Shown here: in pieces, positions 29,777 through 44,278 of the stretch | Position numbering within the stretch: position 1 is the first letter of the stretch | How the letters are laid out: every line of letters begins with the position of its first letter | From: an uncultured Pelagibacteraceae bacterium | GTDB taxonomy: Bacteria > Pseudomonadota > Alphaproteobacteria > Pelagibacterales > Pelagibacteraceae | Assembly: GCA_902613915.1 (NCBI GenBank) | Contig: CACMJB010000004.1 | Location: forward strand, 1 to 64,000 | Reading direction: 5' to 3' | Length of the DNA stretch: 64,000 bases | The notes under the pieces: model-generated | Database searches by the model: none | What the model saw: only the letters and a program-made list of their open reading frames with translations | Told to the model about the DNA's origin: nothing | Program-made: the position numbers and the translations under genes

Positions 29777-30144
29777 GCTACGAACTTGGTCAAGTTTGGT
29801 TTAAAATAGTTAGGTCCCTTCATTACTTTGCCTTTATCATTATAGATTGGCTTACCATCAACTCCAAGCTTACTCATATTTGAATTTTGAACTTCTTCAA
29901 AACATTTATCTAAATCAATTCCAAATGCATGGCCTGCCCCGTAAGTTACATATAATATGTCAGTCAAAGCATCTGCTACTTCTTTTATATCTTTTTTATC
30001 AATCGCCTCTTTCAATTCATCTAGCTCTTCTTTGATCAGTTCATATCTAAGAGAGGAAATTTTATCACTTGGAAAGCTTGCTTTTTCTTTGATTTCTTGA
30101 CCAAAAGTTTCCATAAATTTTCTAACACTTTTAAAATTACTCAT
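29773..30144 (-). CDS. MazG-like all-alpha NTP pyrophosphohydrolase
   Basis: The ATG at 30144, preceded by AAAGGA, gives 123 residues. The metal-binding helices are [16 protein letters not shown]-type, read here as [10 protein letters not shown] followed by [15 protein letters not shown] (ExxE ... ExxD pattern) of MazG/dUTPase-like all-alpha NTP pyrophosphatases. These hydrolyse (d)NTPs to monophosphates, often to clean the nucleotide pool. The C-terminal segment [19 protein letters not shown] is also seen in relatives acting on phosphoribosyl-ATP-like substrates. It is coupled to two small membrane protein genes downstream and diverges from fumC. Confidence 0.85.
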   Translation of the reverse strand: MSNFKSVRKFMETFGQEIKEKASFPSDKISSLRYELIKEELDELKEAIDKKDIKEVADALTDILYVTYGAGHAFGIDLDKCFEEVQNSNMSKLGVDGKPIYNDKGKVMKGPNYFKPNLTKFVA

Positions 30145-30203
30145 TTTTAATCCTTTTAATTTATAATTTCTTAATAAGAGTGTATTATACCAAAGAATCA
30201 AAG

Positions 30204-31592
30204 ATGAAATACAGAACAGAATTCGATAGTATTGGAAAAATTAAAGTTCCTGGTGATAAGTACTGGGGTGCATCTACTGAGAGATCTAACAAATATTTTA
30301 ATATTGGGGATTTTTTAGTAAGGCCGTTAGTAATTCATTCTATAGCGATTATTAAAAAAGCTGCAGCAATAGTTAACACTAAAAATGGAGATTTAGATCC
30401 TAAAATAACTAAATACATCATTAAAGCTTCTGAAGAAATTATCAAAGGAAAGCTCGATAATCATTTTCCTTTAAAAGTTTGGCAAACTGGCTCTGGCACA
30501 CAAACAAATATGAATGTTAACGAAGTTATAGCAAACAGGGCAATCGAAATGATGGGTGGTAAATTAGGATCAAAAAAACCAGTTCATCCTAACGATCATG
30601 TTAATAAATCTCAGTCTACAAACGACGTATTTCCAACAGCAATGCACATTGCTGTTGCTATTAAAGCTAAAGAAAAACTCTTACCCTCTTTACGACTATT
30701 AGAAAAAGAATTACTTAAAAAATCAAAAGAATTTAAATCAATAGTAAAAGTAGGGAGAACTCACCTACAAGACGCAACCCCGTTAACACTTGGGCAGGAA
30801 TTCTCTGGATATCACTCTCAACTTAAAGATTGTATTTCAAGAATAGAATCCGCGCTTAAAGAAATTTATTTTTTAGCACAAGGTGGAACTGCTGTAGGAA
30901 CAGGTTTAAATACAAGAAAAAACTTTGATAAAAAAATTATAAAAGAAATAAGTAAAATTACAAAATTACCTTTCAAGCCTGCTCGAAATAAATTTGCTGC
31001 TCTTGCAGCACATGATGAAATTGTTAACTTTTCTGGAACTTTAAATACCACGGCTGTTTGTTTAATGAAAATAGCTAATGACATTAGATTTCTAGGCTCT
31101 GGTCCCAGAGCAGGTTACGGAGAGCTTATTCTTCCTTCCAATGAACCTGGTTCTTCCATCATGCCTGGAAAAGTTAATCCAACTCAGTCTGAAGCAGTGA
31201 CAATGGTTTGTGTAAAAGTAATTGGTAACCACAATGGAATTACAATGGCAGGTTCTCATGGACATTTTGAATTAAATGTTTTCAAACCATTAATTATTCA
31301 TAATATTTTACAATCAATCGAAATTATGAGCGACTCTTCTAAAACATTCTCCATGTATTGTGTGAAAGGAATTAAAGCTGATAAAAAGAGAATTAAACAT
31401 TTGTTAGATAATTCTTTGATGTTAGTAACAGCACTTGCACCAAAGATTGGTTACGATAAGGCAGCATTAATTGCAAAAACAGCACACAAAAATGGTACTA
31501 CTTTAAAGCAAGAAGTTATTAGGGCAGGACTTATAGAAGAAAAAGAATATGATAAAATTATGAATCCTTTAAAAATGACAAAACCTAAATAA
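30204..31592 (+). CDS. fumC: Class II fumarate hydratase FumC
   Basis: FumC interconverts fumarate and malate in the TCA cycle without an Fe-S cluster. With the ATG at 30204 the protein has 462 residues, near E. coli FumC (467). The signature [12 protein letters not shown] is present near residue 310, with [14 protein letters not shown] and [17 protein letters not shown] earlier, contributing the substrate-binding loops. The open frame extends eight codons upstream, but the family normally starts at MKYRTEFD-like sequence. Its 3' end overlaps the convergent AsmA-like gene by eight bases. Confidence 0.95.
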   Translation: MKYRTEFDSIGKIKVPGDKYWGASTERSNKYFNIGDFLVRPLVIHSIAIIKKAAAIVNTKNGDLDPKITKYIIKASEEIIKGKLDNHFPLKVWQTGSGTQTNMNVNEVIANRAIEMMGGKLGSKKPVHPNDHVNKSQSTNDVFPTAMHIAVAIKAKEKLLPSLRLLEKELLKKSKEFKSIVKVGRTHLQDATPLTLGQEFSGYHSQLKDCISRIESALKEIYFLAQGGTAVGTGLNTRKNFDKKIIKEISKITKLPFKPARNKFAALAAHDEIVNFSGTLNTTAVCLMKIANDIRFLGSGPRAGYGELILPSNEPGSSIMPGKVNPTQSEAVTMVCVKVIGNHNGITMAGSHGHFELNVFKPLIIHNILQSIEIMSDSSKTFSMYCVKGIKADKKRIKHLLDNSLMLVTALAPKIGYDKAALIAKTAHKNGTTLKQEVIRAGLIEEKEYDKIMNPLKMTKPK

Positions 31593-32973
31593 TTTCTAAA
31601 ATAAAACTTTTTATCTTTTTTAAAACAAAAATTTCTGAAAAACTTTTATCAAAAAAAATATTTTCAAAAGATTCCTTATAGTAATTTAAATCTTCTTTAG
31701 ATGAGATCTTTTCATTTAATAATATCTTTTCATAATTAATTTTTTTATTTAATAAATTTAAATCTCCCTTGGCTTTAATTCTTAAGATATCTTTATTGCT
31801 TTTTGTTTTTATTGAAAATTTTTTAAATAAATCTTTTTTATTATTTACAAGTATAAAACAGTCAAAATATATCACAGGAAATTCTTCTAATAAATTTAGA
31901 TTACTTTTGCATTCAAAAAAATTTTTGGTTAATGAAAATTTTTTTTTCAAGTCAAGTCTTCCATACGCTAAATTGATTTGTAAATTAAAATCATCAATAA
32001 AACTTTTAGAAAAATTTTTTGGTTTGTAAGTTATTAAGTTTTGGCTATTAATTTTTTTTATAATATGTTTAAATTCTAGAAGTTTATATAAATTTATTCT
32101 TTCAAATATATCTAAATTTATCTCTTCAATTTCTAAATTTGTATTTACATTATGAAATGGAATAAATGTTATTAAACTTTTATGATTAAATGAGAGATTT
32201 TTACTTCTAAAATAAGAATTTAAAATTTTTAAATTTTCATTGTCATATTTAAAATTAAATTTAAGATTTGAATTAAGAATTTTAGATTTAAAGATACCAG
32301 TCCTTTTTTTCTCATCTAAATCAAGAGAAACGCTAATACCTGAGTTTAATATTTTAAATTTGATAGACTTAAGTTTATCACTTAGCTCTGCCTTGAATTT
32401 TTTTTCAAAAATTTTTCCTTTAATAATATTTTTTTGATAACCAAAATTTGCAAAAGTTATATTATCAAGTTTTAATAACAGTTTATTGTTATTCATAATT
32501 TTTAAGTTCAGATTATTGAAATATATTTTTTTCTTTTGACTCAATACTTGCTTAATAAAAATTGGAAAATTTGTAATTTCGAGATTTGTAATACTTTCTT
32601 TTAAAATAATTTTATTCACCTCAAAATGATTCAAGTTGTAAATACTTAAAATTTTTGGATAAATTTTTAGGTTGCTTACATTTAAATTTATGTTTGATTT
32701 TATAAAATTTATACGGGCTTTTTTTAATTCTAGCCTAGGAACTGGAAAAGCTTTATATTTAATATTATCATATTCACCTATTCTAAAATTGTATTCTTTT
32801 ATAAAGTAATTTTTTATTAAATCCTCTTTTTCCTCATAATTAAAAAAAATAGGAGTCGTCAAAAATAAAGAAATAGATACAAAGAAAATTGCAAATAAAT
32901 ATCTTAAGAAAAAAATAAACTTAAAAAATCGTGAATACTTATTGTGAATTGTTTTTAAAAATTTATTTAACAT
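31585..32973 (-). CDS. AsmA-like envelope protein, weakly conserved
   Basis: The 462-residue protein has one N-terminal membrane segment (about residues 17-45). A long region rich in lysine, asparagine, leucine and isoleucine follows, with alternating beta-like patterns such as [19 protein letters not shown] and [12 protein letters not shown]. This is the pattern of AsmA/TamB-related proteins, which line lipid-transfer paths or affect outer-membrane assembly. Similarity is to the pattern rather than to a motif, so the family call is tentative. The gene faces the helicase gene across 44 bases. Confidence 0.55.
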   Translation of the reverse strand: MLNKFLKTIHNKYSRFFKFIFFLRYLFAIFFVSISLFLTTPIFFNYEEKEDLIKNYFIKEYNFRIGEYDNIKYKAFPVPRLELKKARINFIKSNINLNVSNLKIYPKILSIYNLNHFEVNKIILKESITNLEITNFPIFIKQVLSQKKKIYFNNLNLKIMNNNKLLLKLDNITFANFGYQKNIIKGKIFEKKFKAELSDKLKSIKFKILNSGISVSLDLDEKKRTGIFKSKILNSNLKFNFKYDNENLKILNSYFRSKNLSFNHKSLITFIPFHNVNTNLEIEEINLDIFERINLYKLLEFKHIIKKINSQNLITYKPKNFSKSFIDDFNLQINLAYGRLDLKKKFSLTKNFFECKSNLNLLEEFPVIYFDCFILVNNKKDLFKKFSIKTKSNKDILRIKAKGDLNLLNKKINYEKILLNEKISSKEDLNYYKESFENIFFDKSFSEIFVLKKIKSFILEII

Positions 32974-33017
32974 TTTTTTTATTTTTATAACTGGTATATA
33001 AATGAAATTTCTCTCTT

Positions 33018-35050
33018 ATGAATAACATAGATAGCTTAATAAAAAACCTTAACAAAGAACAAAAAGAAGCAGTTTTAAGTACTGAAGGTCCCAACTTAAT
33101 TGTGGCAGGAGCAGGTTCCGGAAAAACAAGAGTTTTAACTACAAGACTTATTCATATAATAAATGAAAAAAAAGCATGGCCTAATCAAATCCTATGTGTG
33201 ACTTTTACAAATAAAGCTGCGAAAGAAATGCAAAATAGAGTCATGCAATATGTAAAAGGGAATTCTAACGCAGTGCCTTGGTTGGGCACTTTTCATTCGA
33301 TAAGTGTAAAATTTCTTAGAAGACATGCTGAGGCCTTAGATTACAAAAGTAATTTTACAATTCTAGACACTGATGATCAAAAAAAACTAATTCGAAATAT
33401 TGTTAAAGGTGAAAATTTAGATGCAAAAAAATTTTCCCCTCAACTGATTATGTATCATATTGATCAATGGAAAAATAAGGGTTTATTACCAAAAGATGTT
33501 AAGATTGAAAAATCAGGATCAATACTTAAATCGATATTAAAAGTTTACAAAATATACCAGGATAAAACTAAAGATTTAAATGCGTTTGATTTTGGTGATC
33601 TAATTTTGTTTTGCGTAAAACTTTTTGAGGAACATAGAGATATAAGAGAAATATATCAGAAGAATTTTAAATACATTTTAGTTGATGAGTTTCAGGACAC
33701 AAATTTTATACAAAATAAATGGTTAAATCTTCTGGTTAATGAAGATGAAAATATTTGTTGTGTAGGTGATGATGATCAATCTATTTACAGTTGGAGAGGT
33801 GCTGAAATAAAAAACTTTCTAACTTTTGATCAAATTTATAAAAATTGTAAAGTATTTAAATTGGAACAAAACTATCGATCTACAAAAAATATTTTAGACA
33901 CTGCGTCAAATTTAATTTCAAATAACTCAAACAGGGTTGGTAAAAAGTTATGGTCATCAGCTAATCAAGGTGAACTTGTAAAATTAAATTGTTACCGAAC
34001 TGGCAAAGAAGAAGCTCAAGGAATCAGTGATATTATAGAACAAAAGCTTAAAAAAAAATATTCCTTAAATGATGTGTCAATTTTGGTTAGAGCTATCTAT
34101 CAAACTCGAGAATTTGAAGAAAGATTTCTTCAAATTGGAATTGGGTATCGTGTTTTGGGAGGAATAAAATTTTATGAAAGAGCTGAAATTAAAGATGCCG
34201 TTTCTTATTTAAGAATCATTAATCAAAAATTTGATGATTTAGCTTTAGAAAGAGTTATTGGTGTACCTAAAAGGGGAGTTGGAGAAAGCACTTTGAGCCA
34301 AATCTATACTTTTGGTAAATCAAATAAATTATGCCTTGAAGACTCGATTATCAAGTTAATAGAAAAGGATAGTTTTAAACCCAAGATAAAAACAGCTCTT
34401 AGCCAATTAATAAATATCATGCATAAATGGAGAAAAGACTCATTAAAAATGAAACATTTTGATTTATTAAAACTGGTATTAGATGAGTCGGGTTATTCCT
34501 CAATGTTAAAAAATAAAAAAGATTTAGAAAATGAAAATAGATTAGAAAACTTAAAAGAATTACTTAGGGCAATGCAGGATTATGACAACTTACAGAGTTT
34601 TTTAGAACATGTAGCTTTAGCTACATCAATTGATCAGGAATGGGAAGGAGCAAAAATAAATTTGATGACAATGCATGCTGCCAAAGGTTTAGAATTTGAT
34701 GTTGTTTTTCTACCAGGATGGGAAGAGGGTTTATTTCCTCATCAAAAATCTCTTGAAGAAAAAGGAGATTTTGCCTTAGAGGAAGAAAGACGACTTGCTT
34801 ACGTTGGCATAACTAGAGCTAAAAAAGAAGCATACTTATCATTCGCAATGAAAAGAGCTTACCACGGTGATTGGATGGATGCTTTACCATCAAGATTTAT
34901 AAATGAAATACCTGAAGAAAGTGTTGAAAAAAATGAAATAGATCTAAACAATGATGATGACTTTGAGTTTAACCAAGATAATTCAATTGAATTTGATGAA
35001 GAATATAGAAGTCCTGGATGGGATAGGTATAAAAAAAATAAAATGATTAA

Positions 35051-35063
<13 letters not shown>
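33018..35063 (+). CDS. uvrD: UvrD/PcrA-type SF1 DNA helicase
   Basis: This superfamily 1A helicase of 681 residues unwinds DNA 3' to 5' in repair and replication restart. It carries motif I GAGSGKTRVLTTR, motif Ia CVTFTNKAAKEM, motif II LVDEFQDTN, motif III GDDDQSIYSWRGA, motif IV LEQNYRST, motif V MTMHAAKGLEFDVVF and motif VI RRLAYVGITRAKKE. Its acidic C-terminal tail (DLNNDDDFEF) ends near a final WDRYKKNKMIKWKK. The call between UvrD, PcrA and Rep is not certain. It overlaps the next gene by 13 bases. Confidence 0.9.
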
Positions 35064-39618
<4,555 letters not shown>

Positions 39619-39667
39619 TAAAAATTATTATCAGATTTTTTGTAAAATTATATTTAAAAATTAAAAA

Positions 39668-40609
39668 TTAACCGTTTACAGCTATTTTTATTGAAGTTTG
39701 AGATTTGTATTTTTTTGAAAATGTAAATTCACCTTGTTTTCTGTCTAGCGCTATTTTGTCAGATTTCAGAAGTTTTCTTAAGAATAAATTTGTCAGTTGA
39801 TGACCGCCTTGATAACACTTAACCTTGCCTAATATTTTATAACCTGAAAGATTAAAATCTCCCAAGAGATCTAAAATTTTATGATTAACAAATTCTTTAT
39901 TATTTCTTAGCCCCTCTTTGTTTAGTACTTTTTCCTCATCAACAACTATAGCATTGTCTAGTGATCCGCCTTTGGCCAAACCTGCCTTTTTGATTTCTTC
40001 TATATCTTTTAAAAGGCAAAATGTTCTTGACTGATGAATATCCTCAATATTATCCTTATCAAAATTTACGATATTTTTTTGTGATCCTATTATCTTGTTT
40101 TTATAGTTAAGCTGAAACTCAATCTCAAGAGTTTCGTCACCTGGCTCTAAAGAAATTTTTCTATCACCATCTAAAAGCTCGACTTTCTCTTTTACTTTAA
40201 GAAATTTTCTTTTTTCAGGTAACGTTTCAATTTCAGAAGTTTTTAAAATTTCTAAAAACGTTTTTGCAGAACCGTCCATGATTGGTACTTCTTCAGATGA
40301 AATCTCTACTAGAACATTGTCAATTCCAGCAATGTAAAAAGCTGCTAGTAAGTGCTCAACAGTCGATACTTTTGTTCCGAATTTATTCTCAAGTGTTGTA
40401 CAAAGTTTTGTTGAATTCACATTTAAGTAATCAGCTTTAACTGTGTTATTTTTTTTAATATCTACTCTTTTAAATACAATTCCGCTATTAGCCTCAGCTG
40501 GGCTAATTTTAATCCTAGACTCTAATCCTGTGTGAAGTCCAATACCTTTAAGATTAACCGGATTGACTATTGTTGTTTGAAATATTTTATTCACATTGAA
40601 CTTATACAC
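39668..40609 (-). CDS. lpxC: UDP-3-O-acyl-N-acetylglucosamine deacetylase LpxC
   Basis: LpxC catalyses the committed step of lipid A synthesis. The 313-residue zinc enzyme shows the ligands His in STVEHLLAAFYIAGIDN, and His and Asp in NHKILDLLGDF, plus the general acid/base His in GGHQLTN. GIGLHTG lies near the N-terminus. It confirms that this organism makes lipid A. It sits 50 bases downstream of ftsA, where ftsZ would lie between them in the usual order. Confidence 0.95.
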   Translation of the reverse strand: MYKFNVNKIFQTTIVNPVNLKGIGLHTGLESRIKISPAEANSGIVFKRVDIKKNNTVKADYLNVNSTKLCTTLENKFGTKVSTVEHLLAAFYIAGIDNVLVEISSEEVPIMDGSAKTFLEILKTSEIETLPEKRKFLKVKEKVELLDGDRKISLEPGDETLEIEFQLNYKNKIIGSQKNIVNFDKDNIEDIHQSRTFCLLKDIEEIKKAGLAKGGSLDNAIVVDEEKVLNKEGLRNNKEFVNHKILDLLGDFNLSGYKILGKVKCYQGGHQLTNLFLRKLLKSDKIALDRKQGEFTFSKKYKSQTSIKIAVNG

Positions 40610-40659
40610 AATAAGCCTATCTCGCTTAAAACAACTAATGTTTCTAAAAATATCAATGA

Positions 40660-41790
40660 TTAATTAAAAATTGCTCGAAAAACCCTTGATATCATTGATT
40701 TATCACTTCTTGTGATGGGTATTGCCTCAGTTTTCCAACCATAATGGGTAATTTTATAAGCAGTCTCAATAAGTTCTCTAATTTCTACCTTATCAAAAGT
40801 TTTAATTTTAAATTTTCCATTAGAAGAAAAACAATCAATAAATATATCCTTAAAAAATTCTAATTGATTTTTATCAGCAATTTCTAAATAGATGTGCTTT
40901 GCATCAAGTAAAAATTTTACAAAATTTATGTTTTTATAATAAATTTTATTGCTTAATTCTTTTATCCTTGCTTCAGCTATATCGAAGATCAACTTTTTAT
41001 TTATTTTTTTAGAATTAGAATCGTTATTAATAATTCTTTTTACTTCTTCTTGGTTTAAAGAAGTAACTTTTGAAATATCTCTTAAAATTATTTCTGTGCC
41101 AAAATTAAATTTTTGCTCGTATTTTAAAGCATCATTTTGAATGAAAAAAATTTTAGTATAATCTTGTTCTATATTAATATAAAGAAAAGTATTTATTTCA
41201 GAATTATAATTGCTTTTTAAAGATCCTTTTACAAAACTATCAGATAAAATTTTTTTTATTTTTAAATTACACTCATCAAAAATCTCTTTTAAATTTTCAT
41301 AGTCATTTTCTTTTATCAAATTAAATGACAACTCATGAGAGTAAAAATCACCGAACAAACCAATAGGTAAATTTTCAAATTTTTTTTTATCTAAAATATA
41401 TTGTGAATTAAAAATATGTAAAATTATTTTTTTTTTTTCTAAACTATCAATACAAGATTTTAATGAATTTATTATATAAAAAATGTTTTCTTTTGAAATC
41501 TGTGTTCCATTAAGTTTTTTGAAACCAGTTAAATTTAAAAAAGATAAATCAAAATTATCTAAAATTATTATTAAATCTTTAAATGTGTAATTGATTTTTT
41601 GTTCAATAATAATAAGATTTTTTTTTATGTAACTTGAAATTTTTTTTATATCAGAAATTATATCTCTATCATAAGATACGCTTGATGACTGTAAAATCCT
41701 AAAATTGTTATTTTGATCATAATCTCCTACATAAAATAATAACTTTTCTTTAGTAATTTTCATAAAAAGTTTTGGAGAGTTTATGTTCAT
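40660..41790 (-). CDS. ftsA: FtsA, highly diverged cell-division actin homolog
   Basis: Position between ftsQ and lpxC and the C-terminal amphipathic helix (SMISRVFRAIFN), which tethers FtsA to the membrane, support the call. The 376-residue body is poorly conserved. The phosphate-1 motif DxGSS is not visible at the N-terminus, phosphate-2 DxGxGTT is replaced near residue 205 by a stretch reading YINIEQDYTKI, and the adenosine GGGA motif is absent. It may thus be a scaffold that no longer binds ATP in the usual way. It starts one base after the ftsQ stop. Confidence 0.75.
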   Translation of the reverse strand: MNINSPKLFMKITKEKLLFYVGDYDQNNNFRILQSSSVSYDRDIISDIKKISSYIKKNLIIIEQKINYTFKDLIIILDNFDLSFLNLTGFKKLNGTQISKENIFYIINSLKSCIDSLEKKKIILHIFNSQYILDKKKFENLPIGLFGDFYSHELSFNLIKENDYENLKEIFDECNLKIKKILSDSFVKGSLKSNYNSEINTFLYINIEQDYTKIFFIQNDALKYEQKFNFGTEIILRDISKVTSLNQEEVKRIINNDSNSKKINKKLIFDIAEARIKELSNKIYYKNINFVKFLLDAKHIYLEIADKNQLEFFKDIFIDCFSSNGKFKIKTFDKVEIRELIETAYKITHYGWKTEAIPITRSDKSMISRVFRAIFN

Positions 41791-41791
41791 T

Positions 41792-42448
41792 TTATTTTAA
41801 AATAAGTTGATCTTTTATTCTATAGTCAAAAATTTTATATTTATCAAAACTTCTATTTGCTCTGATTTGCATAAAATTTTTTAGACTTTGTTTGTAATCT
41901 TTTATTGGTAATTTTATTATTTTATCATTAGCTAGTCGAATGTTCCATCTCTTTGAATTAAAAAGATAATACTCGAGAATAATTTCTAATGGAAAATTAA
42001 TTTTTTTTAGAACTCTATATAAAGTTTTAAAATCTTCCCTGTTTCCATAAATTTTAGGAAGATTTTTATAACTATCAATTTCTAGGTATTCTATTAAATT
42101 AATTTTTTTTCCCAAAAAATATTTATTGTTATTTTCAAATATTATAGCTATAGGTTTTTCCTCAAAAACTTTTACTACTAATTTATTTGGATAAATTTTT
42201 TTAATCTCAAAGTTTTTAATAAAACTTTTTTGACTTATTTTTTTTTTAATTTCATAAGTATTTAAAAAAATAATATTTTGGTTATATAAAAATGAAAAAA
42301 TTTTTATCAGTTCTTGGTCTTTTAAAATCTTGTTATTTTCTATCTTTATTTCTTTAATTTCAAATTTATTGATTGTGAATTTATGTTGGGGAATGAAAGT
42401 TGAAAATAGAATAAATAATGCAATTCCTAAAATAGGTTTATTTTTCAT
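41792..42448 (-). CDS. ftsQ: Cell-division protein FtsQ
   Basis: FtsQ is a bitopic protein that links early and late divisome parts (FtsB, FtsL). The 218 residues comprise an N-terminal membrane segment (about residues 5-20) and a POTRA domain beginning KINNKI-like, seen as FEIKEIKIENNKILKDQELIKI. The FtsQ beta domain ends in RWNIRLANDKIIKLP. The cytoplasmic N-tail is almost missing compared with E. coli (276 residues). It overlaps the ddl stop by four bases (ATGA type). Confidence 0.86.
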   Translation of the reverse strand: MKNKPILGIALFILFSTFIPQHKFTINKFEIKEIKIENNKILKDQELIKIFSFLYNQNIIFLNTYEIKKKISQKSFIKNFEIKKIYPNKLVVKVFEEKPIAIIFENNNKYFLGKKINLIEYLEIDSYKNLPKIYGNREDFKTLYRVLKKINFPLEIILEYYLFNSKRWNIRLANDKIIKLPIKDYKQSLKNFMQIRANRSFDKYKIFDYRIKDQLILK

Positions 42449-43380
42449 TTATTGATACTTGCATCCAACAAAATTTTTTCAACTAATTGTTCAAAATTAA
42501 TACCTTTATAATTTGCTATTTCAGGTACTAAAGAAAGACTAGTCATGCCTGGTTGAGTATTAATTTCTAGTAAATAAAAATTACCTTTATAGAATTTAAA
42601 ATCTGCTCTTGTGACTCCTCTACATTTAAAAGCATCATGTGTTTTTTTTGCAATATTTAAAACTTCTGAATATTTAAACTTGGATAACCTTGCAGGCATA
42701 ATATGTTTTGTTTTTGCAGATTTAGTATATTTAGCTTTATAGTCATAAAACTGGCGCTTAGGTATAAGTTCAATAGCACCGAGTGGCTTTCCATTAATAA
42801 TAGCTACTTGAATTTCTTGTCCTGGAATATATTGTTCTATCATTACTCGATCATATTTTTTCAATAACTTCCTCATTGAATTTATTAAATTTTTTTTACT
42901 ATTACATAATTTCACACCTAAGCTTGATCCTTCATTTATTGGTTTAACAATAACTGGATAAATAATTTTTTTTAATTTTAAACTTTTTTCTACTGAAGAA
43001 ATCTTATCATTCTTATTTATTGAAAAATATTTTGGTGTTTTAATTTTATTTTTTATAAAAATTTTTTTAGAAATTAATTTATCCATTGCATTAAAAGAAC
43101 TTATTACTCCAGAATGAGTATATGGAATTTTAAGATATTCAAAGTAACTTTGAGCTACACCATCTTCGCCATCCTTACCATGCAAGGCATTAAAAATAGC
43201 ATCAGTTTTAATTTTATTTATTAAGTTAAAATTTTTTTTTTGGGGGTCAAATGAGTATACTTTGTACTTAATTTTTTTAAGTGCTTTAATACAAGCTTTA
43301 CCACTTTCTAAACTAACAGCTCTTTCACCTGAAGTGCCACCTAAAACTACTAGAATGTTTTTAAACTTTTTTTTATTCAC
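42445..43380 (-). CDS. ddl: D-alanine-D-alanine ligase
   Basis: Ddl makes the D-Ala-D-Ala dipeptide for peptidoglycan. The 311-residue ATP-grasp protein shows VVLGGTSGERAVSLESG near the N-terminus, LHGKDGEDG, VKPINEGSSLGVKL in the ATP-binding part, and the C-terminal metal-binding motif LLEINTQPGMTSLSLVPE. Length equals E. coli DdlB. It overlaps murB by eight bases and ftsQ by four. Confidence 0.94.
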   Translation of the reverse strand: MNKKKFKNILVVLGGTSGERAVSLESGKACIKALKKIKYKVYSFDPQKKNFNLINKIKTDAIFNALHGKDGEDGVAQSYFEYLKIPYTHSGVISSFNAMDKLISKKIFIKNKIKTPKYFSINKNDKISSVEKSLKLKKIIYPVIVKPINEGSSLGVKLCNSKKNLINSMRKLLKKYDRVMIEQYIPGQEIQVAIINGKPLGAIELIPKRQFYDYKAKYTKSAKTKHIMPARLSKFKYSEVLNIAKKTHDAFKCRGVTRADFKFYKGNFYLLEINTQPGMTSLSLVPEIANYKGINFEQLVEKILLDASINK

Positions 43381-44278
43381 CTACTATCTTTATTTCTAGT
43401 TCTAAATTTATTTTAGTTTTTTCATAAACCTTACTTTTTACTTTTTTTATTAAATTTTCGATATCTATGGATTTTGCTTTCCCTTTATTAATAAAAAAGT
43501 TACAATGTTTTTTTGAGATAACAGCATCACCTTCTTGATAATTTTCACATCCAGATTCTTTAATTAACATCCAGGCTTTTTTTTCTTTGCTTATATTTTT
43601 GAATGTACTCCCACAAGTTTTAATTTGACTGGGCTGCGATAATTTTTTTCTCTGCACTAACTCACTTTGTTTTTTTTCAATTTTTTCTTTTTTATCTAAA
43701 GATCCTTTTAATTTAGCTGAAATAATAATTAAATCCTCAGGTAAATTATTACCCCTGTATACAAAATTTATATCTTCTTTTTTAATTTCAATTTCTTTAC
43801 ATTTTTTTTTATCTATTGCTTGAATTGATATAAGTACTTGAGAAATATCGTGTTCGTAACACCCGCTATTCATTATTATTGTTCCTCCTATAGAACCAGG
43901 AATACATGATAAAAATTCTAAGTTTGTAAGATTATTTTCTTTAGCGAAATCTGCCACTTTACGATCTAATGTACCAGCGCCAACTTCAATAATGTCTTTT
44001 CCAATTAATCTAGTGAATGAAAAATTTTTACCAAGCTTTATAACGGCTCCCTTAACGCCATTATCTCTGAATAAAGTATTTGATCCTGCACCGAGGAATA
44101 TTGTTTTAATATCATTTTTTTTTGCTTCTTTAAAAAATTCTAATAATTCTTTCTTATTCTTTGGTTTGAAAAAAAATTCAGCATTTCCTCCTAGATTAAA
44201 CCAGCTATAATTAGATAGTTTAACTTTTTGACTTAAACTCTCGCCAAACTTTTTTGTAAAATCAATCAAATTACTCAT
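43373..44278 (-). CDS. murB: UDP-N-acetylenolpyruvoylglucosamine reductase MurB
   Basis: MurB reduces the enolpyruvyl group to UDP-MurNAc using NADPH and FAD. The 301-residue protein is the type IIa form, with FAD-binding LGAGSNTLFRDNGVKGAVIK, FLSCIPGSIGGTIIMNSGCY, and the substrate segment TCGSTFKN containing the proton-donor serine. The conserved C-terminal part NFFINKGKAKSIDI is present. It overlaps murC and ddl. Confidence 0.94.
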   Translation of the reverse strand: MSNLIDFTKKFGESLSQKVKLSNYSWFNLGGNAEFFFKPKNKKELLEFFKEAKKNDIKTIFLGAGSNTLFRDNGVKGAVIKLGKNFSFTRLIGKDIIEVGAGTLDRKVADFAKENNLTNLEFLSCIPGSIGGTIIMNSGCYEHDISQVLISIQAIDKKKCKEIEIKKEDINFVYRGNNLPEDLIIISAKLKGSLDKKEKIEKKQSELVQRKKLSQPSQIKTCGSTFKNISKEKKAWMLIKESGCENYQEGDAVISKKHCNFFINKGKAKSIDIENLIKKVKSKVYEKTKINLELEIKIVGE

